Source: Nostoc sp. TCL240-02 (lineage in GTDB: Bacteria; Cyanobacteriota; Cyanobacteriia; Cyanobacteriales; Nostocaceae). Taken from it: 64,000 nt of DNA. A program made the translations under genes and the position numbers. Under the pieces are notes generated by a model. The model saw only the letters and a list, made by a program, of their open reading frames with translations. It was not told the DNA's origin and did not search any database. The stretch is taken from positions 7,807,001-7,871,000 of the forward strand of contig NZ_CP040094.1 in the NCBI RefSeq assembly GCF_013343235.1, read 5' to 3'. Below are positions 7,745 to 15,958 of this stretch, piece by piece. The first letter of the stretch is position 1, and every line of letters starts with the position of its first letter.

Positions 7745-10437
7745 CAACTTCTCTCTCTTGTCTGAAAGCGGGGAAACCAATCATCTAAAATAGTGTAGAC
7801 TACCGGCACGACAATCAAGCTGAGGATAGTTGAAGTTACGAGTCCACCAGCGATCGCTACAGCCATAGGCGATCGCAATTCCGAACCTGCACCAAAACCC
7901 AATGCGATCGGTAACATTCCCAAAATAGTGGAGGCAGTGGTCATCATAATTGGTCTGAGGCGCACTAATCCAGTGTTGAGGATTGCTTCTGTGCGTTCTG
8001 TGCCAGCATTGCGTAACTGGTTGATATAATCCACAAGCAAGATGGCATTTTTATTGGCCAGCCCCAGCAAAAAGACGAAACCAATCAGTGAAATCATACC
8101 AAAATCGCTCTTAGTGATCAGTAGTGCCAACATTGCCCCCACCAGTGCTAAAGGCAAAGAGACACCAATCACTAGAGGATCTACCCAGCTTTTGAACAGC
8201 AAAATTAGTACTACAACAATACACAAGGCAGATAAAGCCAAAGTACTGCCAAAACTGCTAAAAACCTCACCTTGGCTAGCTGAGTCTCCTCCTAAATTTA
8301 ACGAAACATTAGAAGGTAACACCGCCTTTGCTTCAGCTACCACTTTATCAGTAGCATCACCCAAAGATAGATTCTTGCCAAGATTAGCACTGACATAAGC
8401 TACTCGCTGATTATTCAAACGCTCGATCTGAAAAACCTCACCTTGGGGATTTGTTTCACCTTTAACTGTGACATCGGCAAATCCCGGTAATCTCTGAATT
8501 CTCTCTTTAATTGCCTTGACTGCTTTACTTAAGGCTTGGAGATCGTCACCGCGCAAAGCTATTTGGAGAGGTTTTTGACCGCCAGAATCAACAAACTGAA
8601 TATCTTCCACACTGGTAGTTACCCCAGAAAGGACAGGTAAAGTGGAGCGGAATTGGTCTTGTAGTTCTCCAGTTGTGATTGTGCGGTCTTCCTTTAACTT
8701 TATATATAGTGTGCCTTTATTCGGCTCACCCTCACGAGAACCTACAGTAGTAAATACCGTTTCAACTGCTGGTGATTTTCTGACTACATCTTCTAGTTTT
8801 TTAGCAACTTGAAGAGAATCGTTTAAGGGATTGGGGATTGGGGATTGGGGACTGGGGATTGGGGACTGGGGATTGGGGATATTGCTTCCTTGTGCGCCTC
8901 TAGCAAAATCGGGTATATTTGGTAAGGGGGCAGTATAAGCAATATTGAATTCGCCGCGATCGAGTTTGGGAATAAACCCTTTGGGAATTAGTGGAATTAG
9001 CGCTATACCTGCAATGAAACTGAGGACAGCTAACCCGACAACTATCTTCCGGTGATTCAAAGACCAACTCAGCAAATTTCTGTAAGATTGGGCAAACGCT
9101 ACCCAGATTTTTGATTCCCGAGGCGGGGAGAGCGAGGGTCTAGGTTTTAGCCAGTAAATAGCCAGGACTGGAGATAAAGTCCGAGCAACTAGCATAGAAG
9201 CAAGCATCGCGGCTGAAACAGTGATGCCAAAGGGCTTGAAAAACTGCCCAATTACACCACCCATCAAACCTATGGGCAGAAAAACCGCTACTGCTGTCAA
9301 GGTGGCGGCGGTAACTGTTAATCCGATCTCATTGGTGGCTAGAAGCGCCGCTTGACGAGGAGTTTCTCCATCTTCAATGTGTCGCATGATGTTTTCTACA
9401 TCCACGATCGCATCATCAACAATACTCCCAATCACCAAAGCTAAAGCTAACAGCGTAATTGTTTCTAAGTTGAAGCCGAAAATTGCCATGACGATAAACG
9501 TCGCCAACAAAGACGTAGGAATCGCCAAGGCAGAAATTAGGGTGGCTCGCCAATTCCACAAAAAAGGAAAAATTACCACGATGGACAACAAGACGGCTTC
9601 CAGCAAAGCATCAATAGTTGACTGGGTGGCTTGGCGGATATATTTTGCTTGGGTAGCAGCTAAGGTGAGTTTGACATCCTTGAGGATAGAACGTAGCCTT
9701 TGGACTTCTTTTTCAACTCGACTCACCACTTCTAAGGTGTTAGCGTTACCGCGTTTGATTACCTGAAATGCCAGTGCATCTTGGCCGTTAAATCTAACTA
9801 ATGTTGCCCCTGCTTGGGGGATGGTTGCTGCACCCACATTCGCTGGATTTAGGGGAGCAGTTGCAGTCGCACCGCCCAACAGTGAGACTTTTAGGACTCC
9901 TGGTAGTTTAGCGATCGCACTTACAATCTCGTCTTTCGCCAACTTTGTCAAATCTGTAAGATTCCGGGTGGGGCTCTCAATCGCATAGCTAATGGCGGCT
10001 GACTCGTTCAGGTTCAGAGGAATAATTTTAGAAGTCGCTCCTTGAGGCAAAGTCAGCTGCTTGAGGGCAGTTTCCACCTTTTTGGTTGATGTTTCTAAAT
10101 TCGTACCAACGGCAAAAGAAAGGCTAACGGCTGTTTGACTGGGATAGGTGGATGAGCGGATATTCTCCAGTCCTTCTAGGGAACGGAGGCGTTCTTCCAG
10201 GGGTTTGGTGAGCTTCGTCTCTGTATCCAAGGCAGTCGTCAGGGGGGCTGTAGCATTCACAACCACCACTGGAAAGGTAATATCTGGAAACAAAGCGTAC
10301 TTAAGAGAACTGAAAGCCAGAATCCCAGCTACCGTTACGGCAATCCAAAAACTCACCGTCAGCCACGAAAATTGAATCGCTAATTTGGAAATATTGAATA
10401 CTTCTCGTGCGGATTTGGAGTTACGAAGCTTTACCAT
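7744..10437 (-). CDS. RND-family efflux transporter permease (AcrB/CzcA-like) in the hopanoid locus
   Basis: Inner-membrane proton-driven RND permease of 897 residues, shorter than the usual 1020-1050. After a first TM helix (about 20-45), periplasmic loops begin FPDITFPVVVVNATAP. The TM4 signature with paired aspartates is LALVIGSIVDDAIVDVENIM, and a second TM block ends LSLIVVPVVYTILDD. No membrane-fusion or outer-membrane partner is adjacent. The last base of its stop is the first base of hpnA. Residues about 519-540 (PNPQSPIPSPQSPIPN) are encoded by an STRR tract and look like a foreign insertion. The family assignment is firm but the substrate is not; hopanoid transport is inferred only from location. 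It is not the MMPL-like HpnN. Confidence 0.85.
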   Translation of the reverse strand: MVKLRNSKSAREVFNISKLAIQFSWLTVSFWIAVTVAGILAFSSLKYALFPDITFPVVVVNATAPLTTALDTETKLTKPLEERLRSLEGLENIRSSTYPSQTAVSLSFAVGTNLETSTKKVETALKQLTLPQGATSKIIPLNLNESAAISYAIESPTRNLTDLTKLAKDEIVSAIAKLPGVLKVSLLGGATATAPLNPANVGAATIPQAGATLVRFNGQDALAFQVIKRGNANTLEVVSRVEKEVQRLRSILKDVKLTLAATQAKYIRQATQSTIDALLEAVLLSIVVIFPFLWNWRATLISALAIPTSLLATFIVMAIFGFNLETITLLALALVIGSIVDDAIVDVENIMRHIEDGETPRQAALLATNEIGLTVTAATLTAVAVFLPIGLMGGVIGQFFKPFGITVSAAMLASMLVARTLSPVLAIYWLKPRPSLSPPRESKIWVAFAQSYRNLLSWSLNHRKIVVGLAVLSFIAGIALIPLIPKGFIPKLDRGEFNIAYTAPLPNIPDFARGAQGSNIPNPQSPIPSPQSPIPNPLNDSLQVAKKLEDVVRKSPAVETVFTTVGSREGEPNKGTLYIKLKEDRTITTGELQDQFRSTLPVLSGVTTSVEDIQFVDSGGQKPLQIALRGDDLQALSKAVKAIKERIQRLPGFADVTVKGETNPQGEVFQIERLNNQRVAYVSANLGKNLSLGDATDKVVAEAKAVLPSNVSLNLGGDSASQGEVFSSFGSTLALSALCIVVVLILLFKSWVDPLVIGVSLPLALVGAMLALLITKSDFGMISLIGFVFLLGLANKNAILLVDYINQLRNAGTERTEAILNTGLVRLRPIMMTTASTILGMLPIALGFGAGSELRSPMAVAIAGGLVTSTILSLIVVPVVYTILDDWFPRFQTRERS
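8823..8882. repeat. Heptamer STRR tract inside the RND gene
   Basis: About eight units of the 7-mer GGGGATT/GGGGACT in a row within a coding region. On the coding strand they read CCCCAATCCCCAGT and translate as alternating PN, PQS and PIP. The frame is preserved on both sides, so the total inserted length must be a multiple of three. Confidence 0.85.
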
Positions 10438-10514
10438 CTTGGAAAATTATCGTGTGGGTGACACAATTATTTAGTCATGCTACAGCACTTTCGGTTTGCA
10501 AGCTTTGGTTATCA

Positions 10515-10650
10515 GAGAAGGCAGGAGGCAGGAGGCAGGAGGGAGCAGGGGGACAAGGGGGAATTATTGAACTAAGTCTCCCCCCTCTTCCTTGTCTCCC
10601 TTGTCTATTCTCCATACCCCATGCCCAATGCCCCATGCCCAATGCCTTCT
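10515..10650. repeat. G-rich/C-rich STRR element upstream of the diiron gene
   Basis: Imperfect repeats of GCAGGAG and GGAGCAGGGGGACAAGGGGG, then a short spacer (AATTATTGAACTAAGTCT), then complementary CCCCCCTCTTCCTTGTCTCC, then CCATGCCCAATGCCC heptamers. A near copy of the GGGACAAGGGGGAATTATT core with its C-rich partner occurs at about 59173-59240. It separates the divergent hopanoid transcription units, so their promoters must work around it. Confidence 0.7.
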
Positions 10651-10681
10651 AACCAGCAATATTACTTATTGTCACTCAGAT

Positions 10682-11572
10682 ATGACCCAATCTTTAATAC
10701 AAAAGGAAACTTCAAAGATGAAACTTGGTTCTGTCGAGCATAAGGAATTATTCTGCCGGAGCTTTACCGAAAGCTACAGGGAATACGAACCTGAGTCTCT
10801 CCCTTGGCCAGATTTGGACGATACAGCCTTGAGTTTCTTACGCAGTATTCCCTTTTGGGAGAAAGCTTTAGATACAGAACGACAAGCTGGAGCAATAGTT
10901 AGTGGTTACGCAGCAACGGTGAGCGATCCTATTTTACAAAGTGCGATCGCTCTCCAAGGTAAAGAAGAATTACGCCACGCCCATCTACTTCAAACATTAA
11001 TTGACCGTTACGGCATCGAAATACCAGAACGTCAACCAATTCAAGTTCCCCAAAATATCGAGCAAGTTTTTATGCGTTTTGGCTTTGAAGAGTGCCTGGA
11101 TACCTTCTTTGCTTATGGGCTATTTGCGATCGCCCGTGAAGCTAATGTTTTTCCAGAATCTATTTTCACTATCTTTGATCCCATCATAGATGAAGAAACA
11201 CGTCATATTGTTTTTTTTGTCAACTGGTTTACCTATACACAAATTCATCGTGGCCAGGGATTCATCCCATTACGGAGCACCAAAACCCTCTGGCAATACG
11301 GCAAGGCTCTCAGCAATTTGATTGCCGTTTTTGGCAATGATGATCCTAGTAAGACTGGCTTCGCTGTCACAGGTGCTGACATCTTTACCAAAAACCTCAC
11401 GCTAGAAAAATTTCTCAGCATTTGTCTAGTAGAAAATCAGCGCCGGATGAGTAAGTATGATCCCCGACTACTCCAACCGCAACTACTACCCAAGCTTGCC
11501 AACATTGCGCTCCGCACACTTGAATTGATACCCAAACGCAAACTTGAAACTGTCGAGAGGGCTAGTGCCTAA
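10682..11572 (+). CDS. Ferritin-like diiron protein coupled to hpnG
   Basis: Helical protein of 296 residues whose four-helix-bundle ligands are visible: a first-helix glutamate near WEKALDTERQAG, GKEELRHAHLL (ExxH, about 95-99), a third-helix glutamate near FGFEECLD or AREANVF, and DEETRHIVFF (second ExxH, about 171-175). That is the E, ExxH, E, ExxH pattern of ferritin-like diiron oxidases/oxygenases. I placed the start at ATG 10682; a later ATG at 10718 has the better ribosome-binding site (AAGGA) and is a serious alternative. Its stop overlaps the start of hpnG by a few bases, so a hopanoid-related oxidation is a reasonable inference. No substrate can be read from sequence. Confidence 0.75.
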   Translation: MTQSLIQKETSKMKLGSVEHKELFCRSFTESYREYEPESLPWPDLDDTALSFLRSIPFWEKALDTERQAGAIVSGYAATVSDPILQSAIALQGKEELRHAHLLQTLIDRYGIEIPERQPIQVPQNIEQVFMRFGFEECLDTFFAYGLFAIAREANVFPESIFTIFDPIIDEETRHIVFFVNWFTYTQIHRGQGFIPLRSTKTLWQYGKALSNLIAVFGNDDPSKTGFAVTGADIFTKNLTLEKFLSICLVENQRRMSKYDPRLLQPQLLPKLANIALRTLELIPKRKLETVERASA

Positions 11573-12266
11573 TTTTTTGCCCATCAACACAATTCTGGTG
11601 CCTCAAGGAGCAGAATATAAAGCTGTTTGTCGCGGATTGAGCGGCGTTACTGGTTCCATCCCAAAGGTAGCAGCCATACCTGTTGGGATGAAGCCTTTAC
11701 TCAAATATCTGCAAGCATCCCCAGAAAATGGACAATTGATGGTTCCCAAATCCAGAGTGCTGATTATGGGTATCTGTGGCAGCTTGAGCGATCGCTACAG
11801 AGTTGGTGATATTGTGCTGTATCAAGATTGTATTTATCAAGGGAATCTTCTAGAGTGCGATCGCACATTCACAGCACAATTGCACTCTTGCATATCAGAA
11901 AAAGTATCATTGGTCAAGTCATTAACTAGCGATCGCATAATTTGGTCTGCTGCCGAAAAACTTCGTTTGGGTGAGATTTTGGCGGCTGATGTTGTTGATA
12001 TGGAAGGATTTACTGCCTTAGAGTTTTTCAATGCCGCCAAGGTATCTGTGGCAATGCTGCGAGTAGTCAGTGACGATTGTCAGCACGATATCCCCGATCT
12101 CACACCAGCAATTAACTCTGATGGCTCCCTAAACCCTTTCCCTTTAGCGATGGCAATGCTTAGACAACCGCTTGCAGCTACTCGGCTAATTCGAGGTTCA
12201 TTAACAGCATTAAAGATGTTAGAGCAAGTTACAAATATGCTCTTTTCTGATAATAGACTGAAATAA
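11565..12266 (+). CDS. hpnG: Hopanoid-associated phosphorylase/nucleosidase HpnG
   Basis: HpnG removes adenine from adenosylhopane to give ribosylhopane (via phosphoribosylhopane), the step after HpnH. The product has the purine nucleoside phosphorylase fold signatures: ILVPQGAEYKAVCRGL at the start, ILIMGICGSLSDRYRVGDIVLY-like central motif (seen as LIMGICGSLSDRYRVGD), and AADVVDMEGFTALEF, where the Asp-Met-Glu segment lines the nucleoside site of MTA/SAH nucleosidases. The start is uncertain: I use GTG 11565; an in-frame TTG lies at 11544. Either overlaps the diiron gene, so the two are translationally coupled. Confidence 0.85.
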   Translation: MPNFLPINTILVPQGAEYKAVCRGLSGVTGSIPKVAAIPVGMKPLLKYLQASPENGQLMVPKSRVLIMGICGSLSDRYRVGDIVLYQDCIYQGNLLECDRTFTAQLHSCISEKVSLVKSLTSDRIIWSAAEKLRLGEILAADVVDMEGFTALEFFNAAKVSVAMLRVVSDDCQHDIPDLTPAINSDGSLNPFPLAMAMLRQPLAATRLIRGSLTALKMLEQVTNMLFSDNRLK

Positions 12267-12301
12267 TTTTTTGGATAAAAATAGCACAGTTACGAGTATT
12301 T

Positions 12302-12340
12302 AAATCCCCAATTTATTTAATAAATTGGGGATTTAATATT
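12302..12340 (+). terminator. Terminator after hpnG
   Basis: A perfect stem of about 14 bp, AAATCCCCAATTTA paired with TAAATTGGGGATTT, with a 5-base loop, followed by an AT-rich tail. It sits 36 bp after the hpnG stop. Confidence 0.8.
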
Positions 12341-12362
12341 TTATGAATACATCTTCATATAA

Positions 12363-12487
12363 GGGACTTCCAAATAAAACAATATCCCAAAAATAACGCA
12401 AATAATTTTCTCTATCTCTTCTCTCTCTCTGTGTTCTCTGTGTCTCTGTGGTTCGTTTATTTGGATAATTTATTTCTTGGAAGTCCT
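12363..12487. mobile_element. 125-bp MITE flanked by TAA target duplications (copy B)
   Basis: Left end GGGACTTCCAAATAAAACAA, right end (reverse-complemented) AGGACTTCCAAGAAATAAAT, with TAA on both sides (12360-12362 and 12488-12490). The inner arms ATATCC and ATTATCC match copy A at 5129. The centre is a CT-rich low-complexity stretch (TCTCTCTCTGTGTTCTCTGT). There is no coding capacity. Confidence 0.82.
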
Positions 12488-12490
12488 TAA

Positions 12491-12802
12491 GCTGAAATTT
12501 GTGAAATATAACTATAAAAATATCTGTGATTATATTTGTGTTGATATCACATTAATCACAAGAATAATTACTATCAGTGTAAGAATCAATACAATTTTAT
12601 TCTGATGATTGAATTGCTTGGGCAATAAGTTTCACAGAAACTTTATCTTCATACATATTAAATATAAAAGAATATTGGGAAGCATAATATAGAACCTTAT
12701 CAGGGTTGGGTTCCAGGAGAGCTAATTCTTTTTGCTTTCAATCAAAAATACTCTTTTGCGAGAATAGCTCGGAACTAATTTACCAACTATCTAACAGAAT
12801 TT
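12491..12802. other. AT-rich upstream region of the GGDEF/EAL gene
   Basis: About 310 bp without a gene. It is strongly AT-rich and should contain the promoter of the downstream regulator. I see no clear operator or riboswitch-like fold. Confidence 0.4.
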
Positions 12803-14515
12803 ATGAATTTCAATCAAAACTTACACTTGTACTCGTTTCTAGCTAATTTTAGATGGCTCAAAAAAAGTTACACCGCTAAAATCATGTTGGTGGCTTTTTT
12901 GGGTACTCATGTACCACTTCTAACATTACTTTTGAGTTTCGTCATCTCAAACTCTTATTCCTTTGAGATGGCGGCACGAGTTATGAGCATTGCTCTACTG
13001 GCTACATTAGCGGGTACAGCTGCTACCCTCTATGCATTAAACCATCTCCTCAAACCGGTCATTTTGACATCTGGTGCATTACAAAATTATCTGAACACCA
13101 AAACATTACCTAAATTGCCCACAGAATTTGCTGATGAAGCGGGTACTTTGATGGCAGATACCTCACAAACTCTTCACAAATTAGATGAGTTAATTCACCA
13201 AATCACTAATTATGATGACCTGACTGGATTGCCCAATCGTGATTTATTCCGCGATCGCCTCCATCAAATTCTATCCCAACCTGAAAACAACCAGCGCCTT
13301 GTAGCTGTCTTTGTACTCAGTATTGATGATTTCACTGGTATGAGTCATGGATTGGATCATCAGACAACAAATTTATTGTTAAGAGCAGTTGCCAAGAGGT
13401 TATTAACCAGCACGCCGCAAACAGATACTCTCGCCTATTTAAAAGGAGATGAATTTGCTCTTGCCCGAATGGATATTCATTCTTTGGAAAGTGTAATTAA
13501 GCTATCTCAGATGCTGTTGAGTACCCTGAGCAAACCCTTTTCTGTAGAACGTAACTTGATTCATATTACCGTCAGTATCGGTATCACACTTAATAACCTA
13601 ACCGATCATAATAGCGTAGATCAACTTTTGCAACAGGCTCATATAGCGCTTTACCAGGCTAAACAGCAAGGGCGTAGCCAATACCAATTTTATTCGCCAG
13701 AAATGAATGTTCAGTTGCAAGAGCGACTGACTTTAGAAAAGGAATTACATGGAGCGCTTGAGCGTGGTGAAATGCTGGTTTATTATCAACCTCTGATTGA
13801 TTTACATAGCGGACAAGTTATAGCGATGGAAGCGTTGCTTCGCTGGCAGCATCCTACATTAGGTTTGGTTTCTCCAGTAAAGTTTATTCCCATTGCAGAA
13901 GCCAATGGTGCGATCGTACCAATTGGTGAATGGGTTTTGCATACTGCTTGCGCCCAAACCCGTGCTTGGCAGCTTGCTGGATTTGCCCCAATTCGGATAT
14001 CTGTGAATCTGTCAGCTCGACAGTTTGAACAACCCTATCTGGTTGAGATAGTCAACCAAATTCTTGAAGAAACTGGACTCCAAGCATCTTCCTTAGAACT
14101 AGAAGTAACAGAAAGCTTCTTGATGGCTGATATTGATCGTTCAGTTAAAACCTTAAAACAATTACGAGAACTGGGTATCTGCTTGGCTCTAGACGATTTC
14201 GGTACTGGTTATTCCTCCCTGAATTATTTGAAACGCTTTCCTGTAAATATGCTCAAAATTGATAAGTCATTTGTGCAGGATGTCATGTCTAATCCTGATA
14301 GCGCCGCCGTCACCAATGCGATTATTGCCCTAGCAAAGAGCCTCCGCTTGAAAATCACAGCAGAGGGTGTGGAAACCCAAGAACAGCTTGAATATCTAAA
14401 AATGCGTGGATGTGATGAAGGTCAGGGTTTCTACTTTAGTCGTCCTGTTCCTGCTGATATAATTGCCCCGATGTTGGAGAAAAGTTCTCAGCAGATGGAG
14501 ATTACTACAACATAG
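12803..14515 (+). CDS. Membrane GGDEF-EAL protein, probable c-di-GMP phosphodiesterase
   Basis: Protein of 570 residues. Two N-terminal TM helices (about 27-48 and 53-80) are followed by a HAMP-like linker. The GGDEF domain starts YDDLTGLPNRDLFRDRL, but its active-site motif reads LKGDEF instead of GGDEF, so cyclase activity is doubtful. The EAL domain looks intact: EALLRW, NLSARQF, LELEVTESFL, DDFGTGYSSLNYL, LKIDKSFV and ITAEGVET all carry the metal and catalytic residues. The likely role is hydrolysis of cyclic di-GMP, with the degenerate GGDEF as a GTP sensor. It stands alone, with a terminator at both ends. Confidence 0.88.
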   Translation: MNFNQNLHLYSFLANFRWLKKSYTAKIMLVAFLGTHVPLLTLLLSFVISNSYSFEMAARVMSIALLATLAGTAATLYALNHLLKPVILTSGALQNYLNTKTLPKLPTEFADEAGTLMADTSQTLHKLDELIHQITNYDDLTGLPNRDLFRDRLHQILSQPENNQRLVAVFVLSIDDFTGMSHGLDHQTTNLLLRAVAKRLLTSTPQTDTLAYLKGDEFALARMDIHSLESVIKLSQMLLSTLSKPFSVERNLIHITVSIGITLNNLTDHNSVDQLLQQAHIALYQAKQQGRSQYQFYSPEMNVQLQERLTLEKELHGALERGEMLVYYQPLIDLHSGQVIAMEALLRWQHPTLGLVSPVKFIPIAEANGAIVPIGEWVLHTACAQTRAWQLAGFAPIRISVNLSARQFEQPYLVEIVNQILEETGLQASSLELEVTESFLMADIDRSVKTLKQLRELGICLALDDFGTGYSSLNYLKRFPVNMLKIDKSFVQDVMSNPDSAAVTNAIIALAKSLRLKITAEGVETQEQLEYLKMRGCDEGQGFYFSRPVPADIIAPMLEKSSQQMEITTT

Positions 14516-14574
14516 GTGGATGTCTAAGCCCATTACAACCAATCACACTTTTGCACTGCTCTCGACAGCCACCC

Positions 14575-14641
14575 GAATCTCAATCTAGCGCTACATACCT
14601 AGATTGAGATTCTTTTTGTATGGAAGCCCCGCTTCCATACA
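14575..14641 (+). terminator. Terminator and adjacent hairpin after the GGDEF/EAL gene
   Basis: First stem GAATCTCAATCTAG / CTAGATTGAGATTC (14 bp, perfect) followed by TTTTT. Directly behind it is a second perfect stem, TGTATGGAAG / CTTCCATACA (14617-14641). Confidence 0.85.
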
Positions 14642-14753
14642 AATTGTCCGAGTTTTGCCGCATTAGAATTTCTGGGCAAATTCGCAGTAGTAAAAGGCGA
14701 GGCTAATCCTCTGGGTAACTGCGATCGCACAGATAAAATAGAAAAAGGGTGAT

Positions 14754-15059
14754 GTGTTCATTAGGAATACACCGCGATCGCCCATTGTCTGCGAAATCCT
14801 TGATCTTCATACGACTGCCAGTATGTATCCGGCAATTTCTACTGAAGATTTGTTAAACATTCCGATCGCGATACCGAAAGAATCTACTCGCCAGAAAATC
14901 ACAGAAAAGGTCAGGGCATCTCGTAAAGCACGGGAGCAATCGAAACAACTGCTAGAAATTGCTAAAACAGGAGTAGAACGAGCGATAGAGACTGATGAAG
15001 CGACAGCTACAACTTGGATAAACCAGCAACTTGAAGCCTTGGGGGTAAAACTGACATGA
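14754..15059 (+). pseudogene. Type I restriction specificity (HsdS-like) C-terminal fragment
   Basis: About 100 residues resembling the end of an HsdS target-recognition half: YPAISTEDLLNIPIAIPKES is a typical TRD ending, then a coiled-coil (QKITEKVRASRKAREQSKQL) and the tail ERAIETDEATATTWINQQLEA. Full HsdS proteins are about 400 residues and no hsdM or hsdR is near, so this is a remnant. Its first residues do not look like a genuine start. It overlaps the next gene by 4 bases (ATGA). Its last 100 bp are repeated twice downstream. Confidence 0.65.
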
Positions 15060-15661
15060 TTGCTCAACCTGAGACAAAACACTACACCGTTGAAGAGTAC
15101 CTGGAACTTGAAATCGCCTCCGATATCCGCAACGAATACCGTGATGGAGAAATTATCCCTATGACAGGTGGAACCCCAGACCATAATGATATTACCAGCA
15201 ACCTTGTGGCTATCTTGAAAGCCACATTGCGGGGAAAGCCATACCGTGTATTTATCCTGGATCAACGACTCTGGATTCCCGGTGCAAATCTCTATACTTA
15301 CCCTGATGTGATGGTTCTGCCCAAACCCTTAGAACTTCAAACTGGACGCAAAGATACTGTGGTGAACCCCTGCTTTATTGCTGAGGTATTGTCTAAGTCC
15401 ACCCAAAACTACGATTCTCCTGCGGAGACGCTATGCGAACGCGGCGAGAAATTTGTTGCCTATCGTAAAATTCCTACCTTCCAAGAATATTTACTGATCG
15501 ATCAATATCGCATACACATTGAGCATCATGTCAAAACAGCCGCTCATCAGTGGCTATTTTCAGAATACGACGACCCAACTGTCACCCTTTCTTTGAGTAC
15601 CTTTGAGTTGCAAATTCAAATTGCAGAACTTTACGAAAATATTGATTTTTCAAACGTTTGA
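15056..15661 (+). CDS. Uma2 family (DUF820) putative PD-(D/E)XK endonuclease
   Basis: Protein of 201 residues of the Uma2 family, which is hugely expanded in cyanobacteria and has no settled function. It begins YTVEEYLELEIASDIRNEYR. The restriction-endonuclease-like core is visible as YPDVMVLPKP and NPCFIAEVLSKST, giving the D and the E-x-L/K part of the PD-(D/E)XK site, then RKIPTFQEYLLIDQ. The residues SPAETLCE between NYD and RGEKF are encoded by a 24-bp SDR and interrupt an otherwise standard YDRGEKF segment. The start ATG overlaps the preceding fragment. Confidence 0.85.
   Translation: MIAQPETKHYTVEEYLELEIASDIRNEYRDGEIIPMTGGTPDHNDITSNLVAILKATLRGKPYRVFILDQRLWIPGANLYTYPDVMVLPKPLELQTGRKDTVVNPCFIAEVLSKSTQNYDSPAETLCERGEKFVAYRKIPTFQEYLLIDQYRIHIEHHVKTAAHQWLFSEYDDPTVTLSLSTFELQIQIAELYENIDFSNV
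15416..15439. repeat. 24-bp SDR inserted in frame in the Uma2 gene
   Basis: The segment TCTCCTGCGGAGACGCTATG plus CGAA matches the style of Nostoc small dispersed repeats (CTGCGGAGACGCTATGCGAACG). Deleting exactly 24 bases joins GAT to CGC and gives NYDRGEKF, the usual Uma2 sequence. Confidence 0.75.
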
Positions 15662-15666
15662 GTTGA

Positions 15667-15745
15667 ATGCCTAAAACAGGAGTAGAACAGGCGATAGAAA
15701 CCGATGAAGCGATCGCAACAACTTGAAGCTGTTGGCATTAATTTC
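15667..15745 (+). pseudogene. Second copy of the HsdS-like tail, with internal deletion
   Basis: The segment CCTAAAACAGGAGTAGAACA onward matches the end of the fragment at 14952-15059. A 17-base stretch is missing between two copies of CAACTTG, which gives ACAACTTGAAGCTG directly. It has no start and is not expressed as a gene. Confidence 0.7.
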
Positions 15746-15775
15746 TCAAATTCAACTTAATTTAATGGAGGCATA

Positions 15776-15958
15776 ATGTCCGAGATTACCCTAAACCCAG
15801 AACAACTCAAGGAAATATTGAAAAGCGCGATCGTCGAATTGATTCGTGATAACCGTGAAGAAGTCTCTGAATTTTTGGCAGAAATTATTGAAGACATAGC
15901 AATGGAACGAGCGATCGCGGAAGGTGAAACATATATCGATATTTTCCATAGTAAATGA
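15776..15958 (+). CDS. Small acidic protein of unknown function
   Basis: Sixty residues, MSEITLNPEQLKEILKSAIV, then ELIRDNREEVSEFLAEIIED and an ending of AEGETYIDIFHSK. It is predicted to be helical and acidic, like the short antitoxin-type or Uma2-associated proteins common in Nostoc, but I cannot assign a family. A plausible ribosome-binding site (GGAGG) lies about 6 bases before the ATG, which supports a real gene. It lies between two copies of the HsdS-like tail. Confidence 0.6.
   Translation: MSEITLNPEQLKEILKSAIVELIRDNREEVSEFLAEIIEDIAMERAIAEGETYIDIFHSK

Noticed and set aside
7744..10437. HpnN as the identity of the RND gene
   Set aside because: HpnN is an MMPL-type protein. This one has the AcrB-like VIGSIVDDAIVDVENIM signature.
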